From Actinomycetes bacterium (GTDB taxonomy: Bacteria; Actinomycetota; Acidimicrobiia; Acidimicrobiales; RAAP-2): DNA of 10,292 nucleotides. Of the stretch, positions 1 to 5,338 are shown piece after piece; positions within the stretch are counted from its first letter, which is position 1; each line of letters opens with the position of its first letter. The notes under the pieces were generated by a model that saw only the letters and a program-made list of their open reading frames with translations, was not told the DNA's origin and made no database searches. Both the position numbers and the translations under genes were made by a program. The stretch lies in the NCBI GenBank assembly GCA_021800645.1, contig JAJYYT010000048.1:1-10292 (forward strand), written 5' to 3'.

Positions 1-113
1 GGGACATCACCCGCCGGCTCATCGGCGAGAACGTGCCGTTCCCGTCCTTCGAGGAGGACACGGGCTTCCTCAGCCGGGTCCGTCGACTGATGGGCTTCGG
101 ACAGAGCTCGTGA
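1..113 (+). CDS. minD: Septum site-determining protein MinD, C-terminal fragment
   Basis: This is the last 36 codons of a gene that begins before the window; the reading frame starts at base 3 and stops with TGA at 111-113. The visible peptide begins DITRRLIGENVPFPSFEED and ends GFLSRVRRLMGFGQSS. This matches the MinD C-terminus, where a 'RLLGE..PF' segment is followed by a short amphipathic membrane-targeting helix. MinD is a ParA-like ATPase that binds the inner membrane as an ATP dimer, recruits MinC, and is released by MinE, keeping the Z-ring away from wrong sites. The ATPase motifs lie outside the window. The assignment is supported by the minE gene starting only 10 bases downstream, the usual minDE order. 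The basic residues R-V-R-R in the terminal helix suit binding to anionic lipid. Confidence 0.85.
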   Translation, partial: DITRRLIGENVPFPSFEEDTGFLSRVRRLMGFGQSS

Positions 114-123
114 GGGAGGGCGC

Positions 124-513
124 ATGAGCGTGCTGGATCTCATCAACCGCGTGTTCGGACGCGACATCGCGAGCCGCACGGTCGCCAAGGAACGGCTGCG
201 GCTCGTGCTCGTCCACGACCGCTCCAGCGTGTCGCCGCAGCTCATGGAGCACCTCAAGGAGGACCTGCTGCAGGTGATCTCCCAGTACATGGAGATCGAC
301 CCCGACGGGTTCGACGTGACGTGCTCCCAGCGCCCGAAGACCCGCAAGAGCGCCGCTTGGGTCGCGTCCTCTGCCGCGGGGCGGTCGGCGAGGAGCAGCA
401 GCGCGGTCCGCAAGAGCCTGGGCGTGACCTCGCGTGCGAACTCGCTGCACGCGTCCAGCGAAGCACGCCGGGTGCGGAGTCCTGAGCGTCGCGGCGCGGT
501 CACACTGCAATAG
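124..513 (+). CDS. minE: Cell division topological specificity factor MinE, long C-terminal tail
   Basis: MinE stimulates MinD ATPase activity and drives MinD off the membrane, giving the Min system its spatial information. The 129-residue product starts MSVLDLINRVFGRD, a hydrophobic/basic membrane-contacting N-terminus. The anti-MinCD segment follows, AKERLRLVLVHD at residues 21-32. The dimerisation domain then begins with LMEHLKEDLLQVISQYMEIDPDGFDV (residues 40-65, split here only for naming), close to the canonical 'L..DILEVI.KYVEIDP' signature. The ATG follows a GGGAGGG-type ribosome site at 114-120 and lies 10 bases after minD, so the two are co-transcribed. Oddity: E. coli MinE has 88 residues. 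Here the family resemblance fades after about residue 80 ('KSAAWVAS' may be the last beta strand), and a Ser/Arg-rich basic tail of about 45 residues follows. The tail could be lineage-specific or could result from a frameshift. The identity is secure; the C-terminus is not. Confidence 0.87.
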   Translation: MSVLDLINRVFGRDIASRTVAKERLRLVLVHDRSSVSPQLMEHLKEDLLQVISQYMEIDPDGFDVTCSQRPKTRKSAAWVASSAAGRSARSSSAVRKSLGVTSRANSLHASSEARRVRSPERRGAVTLQ

Positions 514-1010
514 ACGACGCGGTGGACCGCACCGTTCCATTGCGGGCTGCAGTCACGGGGCGGTTCCCGGTCCGATAGGCCCCCTGCTGATGGCGTGTAC
601 GGACTGTACGACGTGAGGTTGCGTGTCCAGGCTGCTTGCATCGCAGTCGGGGACATTGCTTCCATCGGCGTGTGACTGCCGATCACGAAGGGTGTGGCGG
701 GTACACCTGTGCTGTCTACGCCCAACGGTGGGGGAGCGGCGAACCGGCGGGGTAGGCCCTGGGCGGCGCGGATGTCGACCTTTGCGAACGTCTCGTACCC
801 GCGTCGGATCGGCTTTTCGTTGGCGGCGGGATGGATTCTTCCCTGGCAGTCTCGTCGGGCCTTCGAGGAAGGTTCGACCGCACTTCGGCGGCGACCCAGG
901 GCCTCGTACGCGGTTCCCCGACCGATGGTGGTCGCTGCGCTACGGTTTGGCGCCCACAACCGTGGTGCCGATGAACACCTGATGGGGAACCCGGAAGCGG
1001 AGGGAGCTGA
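514..1010. other. Gene-free region between minE and the surface-protein gene
   Basis: I see no convincing gene in these roughly 500 bases. The open frames (623-982 and 694-1014 on plus, 716-1189 on minus) translate to arginine/proline-rich compositions with no family motif, no good ribosome site, and no GC3 pattern clearly better than the other frames. The region should contain the end of the minDE transcript and the promoter and leader of the gene at 1011. A weak GGGGC/GCCCC pair (557-561 with 579-583) has a 17-base loop and no T run, so it is a poor terminator candidate. A small inverted repeat, GGTGT/ACACC, lies at 691-707. I could not match a known riboswitch here. Confidence 0.6.
949..969 (+). 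promoter_or_regulatory. Leader hairpin upstream of the surface-protein gene
   Basis: GGCGCCCAC (949-957), loop AACC (958-961) and GTGGTGCC (962-969) can pair as a stem of eight pairs with one bulged C and one G-U pair. It ends 41 bases before the ATG at 1011. Just upstream, TACGGT at 941-946 fits the actinobacterial -10 pattern TANNNT, which would put the hairpin at the very 5' end of the mRNA, but no recognisable -35 element accompanies it. The hairpin could stabilise the transcript or act as an operator-like inverted repeat. It could also be chance in GC-rich DNA. Confidence 0.25.
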
Positions 1011-4000
1011 ATGAGATCGTTGGCTGGTCGCCTCATGGGTGCGGTAGCGGGGAGGAAGCGTCGTTCGTTCCTCCCGATCCTCGGGGCGCTCGTCCTGGCG
1101 CTCCCCGCAGGTGCCGCCCTTGGCATGGGGGCAACCGCGCTGGCGCCCTCGGTTGCCGCCGCGTCGACAGGGTCCCCGACCACGTTCACCTCGTCGGGAA
1201 CCTATCCGGTCCCTGCCGGCGTGTCCGCGGTGACGATCACCGCGATCGGCGGAAAGGGCGGCGCGGCTGGTGGCGCAGGCGGCGGCGCCGGGGGAGACGG
1301 CGGTGAGGTGACCGCGACGCTTCCCGTGGCGCCAGGCGCCACGTTGTACGTGACGGTGGGCGCCGACGGTGCGTCTGGGTCGACGAGCATCACGTCCCCT
1401 GACGGCGGCGGAGGTGCTGCTGGTGGTGCGACACACGGCAGCGGTGGCGCGGGCGGTGGTGCGTCGTTGGTGCGGACCTGCGCCACATGCGCCTCTACAA
1501 CAGCCGTGCTCGTCGTCGCCGGTGGCGGCGGTGGCGGCGGGGGCAACGGGCGCTACGGCGGCGGGGCCGGCGGGAAAGCAGGGTTCTCGGGAACATCGGG
1601 CTCCGACGGTGGGGTGCCCACCTTGGTCCACAAGGCGGGAGCTGGAGCCGGGGGCGGCACCGGCACTTCGAATGCCGGCGGCACAGCAGGCGTGCCGGGA
1701 AGCACATGCGCCACGTACGGCGGGATCGGTCATGCCGGCGGCGCCGGCGGGGCGGGCACCCTTGGCAACGGTTTCGCCGGCGGCACAGTCTCGAAAGGCC
1801 TCGGGGGCCAGGGGGAGGGCGGGTCGGCGCCGGGCGGCGGTGGCGGCGGTGGTGAGGGCTACATCGGCGGCGGCGGCGGCGGAGGCGGAGGCGGCCTACC
1901 TGGCGGTGGCGGCGGCGGAGGCGGCGCGTGGTGCTTGGTCCAGAGCACAACACTTTCGGGTGGCGGCGGTGGTGGCGGTGGCGGCTCCGACTTCGTCGCA
2001 GCGGGAGTCCTTGGGAGCGCGACGGTCACCACCACGGCGGCATCCCCCGAGGTCGTGATCACTCCGGTGTTCGCCACAACGGTGACCCTCTACGTCGACG
2101 CCACGTCGGGCACCAAGACGGCGGGGTGCACGGGCCCCGGAGCGACAGCGTGCAAGACGATCCAAGAAGGGGTCACCGCTGCCGAAGCGCTGCCCCGTGA
2201 CGCGGTGACCGTCACAATTGCTCCTGGGACATACACCGGTGGTGTCACCATCGCGGCGGGCGGGCTCGCCTCGCTCAGCCTGGTGGGCTCCGGCCCCGGC
2301 TCGACCCTCGTGAGCGGCGGCGGAACGACACGCGACTTTGCGATCACAAGTGGCACGGTGACGCTGAGAGGCCTCGCGATCGACGACGGCCACGCGACGC
2401 TGGGAGCCGGCGTCTACAACGACGCCACGGCGACGCTCACCGACGACACGTTCTCGAACGACTCGGCGACTGCGACAGGCGGCGGTGTCTACAGCTCCGG
2501 CACCGCTACCATCATCGACGACACCTTCTCGACAGACGTCGCGACAATCGGCGGTGGGGTCACAATCACAACAGGCCGCGGCACGCTGGTGGACGACACC
2601 TTCGTGCATGACTCCGCCGCAAACGGTGGCGCACTCGGGATCTACTCGACCGCCACCGCGGCGTTCGACACGTTCTCCGCCGACACCGCGACGGCAAACG
2701 GCGGCGCCATCGAGGACGTCGGCACAGCGACGGTCACCGCGTCGATCTTCGACGCCTCGACGTGCGCCCGCACATCGACGCCCTTCTCCGGCTCCTTCGA
2801 CGTCGTGACGTCCACAACGGGATGCACGACATTCACGACATCCGTGACCGTCGACGCACCGACACTGCACCTCGCGACCACGCTCGAGACCAACACAGCG
2901 CCAACGTCGCCACCGACCCTTGCCCTCCTCGCCGGCAGCCCCGCTCTCAGCGAAGTTCCCGGCGCGTCCTGCAAGGTCACAGCGAGCGGCACCTTGGTGA
3001 CCACGGACGAGCGGGGGGTGACTCGCCAGACGACACCGGGGGCCGCCTGCGACGCGGGGGCCTTCGAGGGCGTCGGTGCGACGCCGGTCTCCTCCTCATC
3101 GGTCAGTTCCTCATCGGTCAGCGTCGAGCGCGTCTACGGCACGACAGCCGACGCGACCGCAGCCACGGAGCTCTCCCACGCGTTCCTCGGCACCTGCCCG
3201 GGCACCACCGGGAACCGTCCCGTCGTACTCGCGACCGACCAGACCTACGCCGACGCGCTCGCGAGCGCGTACCTGGCGAAGGATCTCGGCACCGGGACGC
3301 TGCTCACGCCGACGTCCACGCTCTCTGTGGCGACGAGGGCCGAGCTCCAACTCGAGGGCATCACGCACGTCTACGTCGTGGGAGGTCCGCTGGCGGTGTC
3401 CCCAGCGGTCGTCGCGACCCTGTCGTCTACCCCCGCCGACAGCTGCGGGGGCACGAGCCCGACGGGCTCGGACCTGCAGGTGACGAGGATCGCGGGTGCG
3501 ACCGCGGCGACAACCGCCGCCAAGGTGGCGGCGTTCGTCGGTGCGGGTTTCGTCGGCACCGCCGATCTCGCGTCGTCCTACAAGTCGAACGGCGCGTTCA
3601 ACACGACGAGCGGCATCTCGTCGGCATCCGGTCCCGGCGGAGCGGTCCCAACTGCGATCGTCGCGAGCGACCGGGAGTTCCAAGATGCAGAGGGAGGCGC
3701 GGTCCTCTCCTACGCAGCCGACCTCCCCATCCTCCTTGCGACACCCACGGCGGTTCCGGCTGCGACCACGCAGGCGATCGGCTCCCTCGGGATCCGCCAG
3801 GTGGTGCTCCTGGGCGGCCCGCTCGCGGTCTCCACAGCCGTCGTCGCCGGCCTGCAAGCGGCCGGGGTCTCGGTCCTGCGGGTCGCGGGCGCCGACTACA
3901 TGGGGACCTCGGTCGAGCTCGCCAAGCTCGAGACCGCTTCTTCGGGAGCGCATTCCGGCTTCGGCTGGGACACCCGCACCGGGGGGCTTGCGGTCGCCCG

Positions 4001-4250
4001 TGGCAACGGCTTCGAGGACGGGCTCGCAGGGGCGGACCTCGCCGCCCGCGGCTACCACGGCTCGGGGCCGGTTCCCATCGTGCTGACCGAGAGCCAGTCC
4101 ACGATCGGCAGCGACCTGGCGAGCTACCTGCGTGACGTGGGAAGCCATGGGATCGGAAGCCCGGCCACGCGGGTCGCCTTCCTCATGGTGCTCGGCGGTC
4201 CCGAGGCGCTCTCGTCCGAGATCGTCCGCACGATGGCGGCGAACCTGTAG
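1011..4250 (+). CDS. Exported cell-wall-anchored protein: glycine-rich domain, beta-helix, three CWB2 repeats
   Basis: This 1079-residue protein is predicted to be exported and held on the cell wall; its ligand or activity cannot be read from the sequence. The start is supported by GGAGG at 999-1003, seven bases before the ATG. Residues 1-51 form a long signal peptide with a twin-arginine-like RKRRSFLPILG followed by a hydrophobic stretch and APSVAAAS. Residues 57-350 are a glycine-rich domain opening TFTSSGTYPVPAGVSAVTIT, like the 'FT.SGT..VPAGVTSVTV' entry of bacterial glycine-rich domains. Residues 357-686 form a right-handed beta-helix: a YVDATSGTKT start, CKTIQEGVTAA and IAPGTYTGGVTI, then roughly 25-residue turns with GGG(V/A) and DDTFS motifs. 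This part closes with TDERGVTRQTTPGAACDAGAFE, the usual end motif of this repeat class. A serine linker (693-704) leads to three CWB2 (PF04122-like) repeats at about 706-806, 823-951 and 955-1079, with R(V/I)xG, DAL/DGL, LLTP/LLAT and VVGGPLAVS/LLGGPLAVS/VLGGPEALS. CWB2 repeats are known to bind anionic wall polymers. The second repeat carries an insertion (about residues 850-878). The protein is more likely a structural adhesin than an enzyme. Confidence 0.82.
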   Translation: MRSLAGRLMGAVAGRKRRSFLPILGALVLALPAGAALGMGATALAPSVAAASTGSPTTFTSSGTYPVPAGVSAVTITAIGGKGGAAGGAGGGAGGDGGEVTATLPVAPGATLYVTVGADGASGSTSITSPDGGGGAAGGATHGSGGAGGGASLVRTCATCASTTAVLVVAGGGGGGGGNGRYGGGAGGKAGFSGTSGSDGGVPTLVHKAGAGAGGGTGTSNAGGTAGVPGSTCATYGGIGHAGGAGGAGTLGNGFAGGTVSKGLGGQGEGGSAPGGGGGGGEGYIGGGGGGGGGGLPGGGGGGGGAWCLVQSTTLSGGGGGGGGGSDFVAAGVLGSATVTTTAASPEVVITPVFATTVTLYVDATSGTKTAGCTGPGATACKTIQEGVTAAEALPRDAVTVTIAPGTYTGGVTIAAGGLASLSLVGSGPGSTLVSGGGTTRDFAITSGTVTLRGLAIDDGHATLGAGVYNDATATLTDDTFSNDSATATGGGVYSSGTATIIDDTFSTDVATIGGGVTITTGRGTLVDDTFVHDSAANGGALGIYSTATAAFDTFSADTATANGGAIEDVGTATVTASIFDASTCARTSTPFSGSFDVVTSTTGCTTFTTSVTVDAPTLHLATTLETNTAPTSPPTLALLAGSPALSEVPGASCKVTASGTLVTTDERGVTRQTTPGAACDAGAFEGVGATPVSSSSVSSSSVSVERVYGTTADATAATELSHAFLGTCPGTTGNRPVVLATDQTYADALASAYLAKDLGTGTLLTPTSTLSVATRAELQLEGITHVYVVGGPLAVSPAVVATLSSTPADSCGGTSPTGSDLQVTRIAGATAATTAAKVAAFVGAGFVGTADLASSYKSNGAFNTTSGISSASGPGGAVPTAIVASDREFQDAEGGAVLSYAADLPILLATPTAVPAATTQAIGSLGIRQVVLLGGPLAVSTAVVAGLQAAGVSVLRVAGADYMGTSVELAKLETASSGAHSGFGWDTRTGGLAVARGNGFEDGLAGADLAARGYHGSGPVPIVLTESQSTIGSDLASYLRDVGSHGIGSPATRVAFLMVLGGPEALSSEIVRTMAANL
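1831..1986 (+). repeat. GGN-rich low-complexity tract encoding polyglycine
   Basis: This is nearly uninterrupted GGC/GGT/GGA codons in two blocks (1831-1928 and 1957-1986) separated by the codons for AWCLVQSTTLS. The longest glycine runs encode 8-10 consecutive residues. A related shorter block lies at 1519-1575. The plus strand has many closely spaced GG and GGG runs, so G-quadruplex formation and replication slippage are plausible. Each unit is a whole codon, so slippage would change length without breaking the frame. The antisense strand reads as polyproline frames, which are shadows. Confidence 0.75.
3093..3122 (+). repeat. 15-bp tandem duplication in the serine linker
   Basis: TCCTCATCGGTCAGT (3093-3107) is followed directly by TCCTCATCGGTCAGC (3108-3122), identical except for the last base. 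The unit is five codons, so the duplication keeps the frame and gives the SSSSVSSSSVS linker between the beta-helix and the first CWB2 repeat. It looks like a recent in-frame duplication that lengthened a flexible hinge. Confidence 0.85.
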
Positions 4251-4275
4251 GGGAGGAGCCCTGTAGGGGAGGAGC
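4244..4275 (+). repeat. Perfect 16-bp tandem repeat across the stop codon
   Basis: CCTGTAGGGGAGGAGC occurs at 4244-4259 and again at 4260-4275 with no mismatch. The first copy contains the last codons and the TAG stop (4248-4250) of the surface-protein gene. The second copy is wholly in the 3' flank. Since 16 is not a multiple of three, the copy cannot extend the protein in frame. The unit contains GGGGAGGAG, which looks like a ribosome site, but no coding frame follows it. Confidence 0.9.
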
Positions 4276-4583
4276 GGCAAGGTAGCGACCCGGCTCGGGC
4301 ATCCCGATCGGCGAAGCTCGTCGTAGAGGCGTGAGCGGGCTCTCCGGATCCGTCGGGACGGGCGAGCCCCGAGGTGCTGGTACCGCCGGTGCCCGGTGCA
4401 ATGGCGGGGTCGGGCTGAGGAAGCACCCAACGCTCTCTTCGCGGCGCTGGACGTCGATGCCGGCGCGTTGGACCGGCAAGCCAGGAGGCCGACGTCGATG
4501 CCCGGTGCCATCGGTCGGCGTCCTGTTTCGACTCGGCGCGCAAGCGCGCTTCGCCGGGCGTGCAGGGCTCGCGGGGTCGCCGC
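4276..4583. other. Convergent intergenic spacer
   Basis: This stretch lies between two genes that end facing each other, and no open frame in it has a recognisable product. It holds small direct repeats (GACGTCGATGCC at 4450-4461 and 4491-4502; TGCCCGGTGC at 4390-4399 and 4499-4508), a GGGCTC/GAGCCC pair at 4337-4342 and 4364-4369 with CGGATCCG in the loop, and the hairpin listed separately at 4534-4556. The frames running through from 4331 and 4396 continue antisense into the DUF1707 gene and are not supported. Confidence 0.6.
4534..4556 (-). terminator. Possible hairpin terminator after the DUF1707 gene
   Basis: CGGCG (4534-4538) pairs with CGCCG (4552-4556) around a perfect 10-bp palindrome AAGCGCGCTT (4542-4551). 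It lies 28 bases beyond the stop codon of the minus-strand gene, where a terminator would be expected. There is no T run on either strand, and the inner and outer pairings compete, so this is only a candidate. Confidence 0.22.
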
Positions 4584-5102
4584 TCAGTGCCGGGGGCGGA
4601 CTGCCCAGAGGGTGCAGCCGGCGACGGCCACCGGCCAGAGCTCCCAGGCGCCGTCGACGGCTTGGGCGATCACCGCGGCGAGCACCCCGACGGCAGCCAG
4701 CGCGGCCAAGCCGAGAGGCAGGAGCTGTCGGCGAGAGGGCTGCCGGCGATCGACCGGCAAGGGTTGTGCCCGCTGCGGGAGATCCCCGACCTGGTCGGTC
4801 AGCTCATGTCGGTGCCGGCTGTGCAGGACGGCCTCGATGCGCACCTTCGCCTCGTCGAGCGTGAGTCGCCCCTCCCCGACGGCGTAGGAGATCGCCTGGA
4901 GCGCCTCGTCGCGCTCGGCGTCCGACGCGAGCACCACAGGAGACCGGTCCTCGTGGACCCTGGCTCCGGCACGCACCTCCGCCGCGGGTACACGCACCCG
5001 CCGAGGGCCGCACCCCCTGACGCCGCCCAGGGCGGCGGTGAGGAGCGCCAGCAGGATGAGCGGGGCGAGGTAAACGAGGAACGACAGCCCGATGTCAAGC
5101 AC
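4584..5102 (-). CDS. DUF1707 (SHOCT-like) domain membrane protein
   Basis: The product has 172 residues if it starts at the GTG at 5102-5100. Residues 3-27 are a hydrophobic segment (LDIGLSFLVYLAPLILLALL). A basic linker follows. The DUF1707 domain covers about residues 57-109, with LASDAERDEALQAISYAVGE, then GRLTLDEAKVRIEAVLHSR and HELTDQVGDLP. This fits the family pattern 'R.SDADRE...L..A..EGRLTL.EF.ER...A..A.T..EL..L..DLP'. Residues 127-150 and 153-167 are further hydrophobic segments. The domain is common in actinobacterial membrane proteins of unknown function and often lies next to regulators. The frame is open further upstream, but that extension is cysteine/arginine/proline-rich and runs antisense to the neighbouring regulator's start, so I rejected it. 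There is no good ribosome site; a TANNNT box eight bases before the GTG would allow a leaderless start. The gene is transcribed away from the regulator at 5339. The domain is clear; the exact start is uncertain. Confidence 0.8.
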   Translation of the reverse strand: MLDIGLSFLVYLAPLILLALLTAALGGVRGCGPRRVRVPAAEVRAGARVHEDRSPVVLASDAERDEALQAISYAVGEGRLTLDEAKVRIEAVLHSRHRHELTDQVGDLPQRAQPLPVDRRQPSRRQLLPLGLAALAAVGVLAAVIAQAVDGAWELWPVAVAGCTLWAVRPRH

Positions 5103-5338
5103 CGGGCCCAAGCCTATGCAATGGCGCCGCCCGGGGCACGTGCGCGGTCTGGGCACAGAGACACCGTGACCCGAGGCGGGGCGTGCGACCAGGCACGCTG
5201 TACTGTTGGGATCGTTTCGTGGCTGCGCCGCGGGGAGCGGCACCCGTAGGGGCGGCTGCGGACCTGTCCCGGTGTGGCCCGCAGGGACGGCAGTGCAAAG
5301 GACGAGCAGTGAAGCGGGATCTGGGCGGAGGGAGGAGC
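5103..5338. promoter_or_regulatory. Divergent promoter region between the DUF1707 and regulator genes
   Basis: These 236 bases separate two divergently transcribed genes and must hold at least one promoter for each, unless the regulator's coding region starts earlier. For the plus strand, TACTGT at 5201-5206 fits TANNNT, without a visible -35. The only strong translation signal is the purine-rich GGAGGGAGGAG at 5327-5337, just before the ATG at 5339. I see no clear long inverted repeat that would mark an operator. Confidence 0.4.
5111..5116 (-). promoter_or_regulatory. Candidate -10 box for a leaderless DUF1707 transcript
   Basis: Read on the minus strand, TAGGCT (5116-5111) fits TANNNT and ends eight bases before the GTG at 5102. 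That is the spacing expected if transcription begins at the start codon, which is common in actinobacteria. No clear -35 element is visible, and such six-base matches are frequent by chance. Confidence 0.2.

Noticed and set aside
557..583. GGGGC/GCCCC pair after minE as a terminator
   Set aside because: The stem has only five pairs, the loop is 17 bases and no T run follows.
694..1014. Plus-strand frame of 106 residues before the surface-protein gene
   Set aside because: It has no ribosome site, no motif and no convincing codon bias, and it runs into the leader of the gene at 1011.
1495..2870. Long minus-strand and alternate-frame ORFs opposite the glycine-rich and beta-helix coding region
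   Set aside because: Their Arg- and Pro-rich translations arise from GC-rich codons of the real gene read in the wrong frame or strand.
3111..4511. 466-residue minus-strand frame opposite the CWB2 repeats
   Set aside because: It is Arg/Gly-rich with no domain, and it covers the clearly coding CWB2 region on the plus strand.
5183..5338. 52-residue N-terminal extension of the regulator from the ATG at 5183
   Set aside because: It has no ribosome site, has an unusual Cys/Arg/Gly composition, and precedes the conserved ATPase by a long gap. The ATG at 5339 has a well-placed GGAGG.
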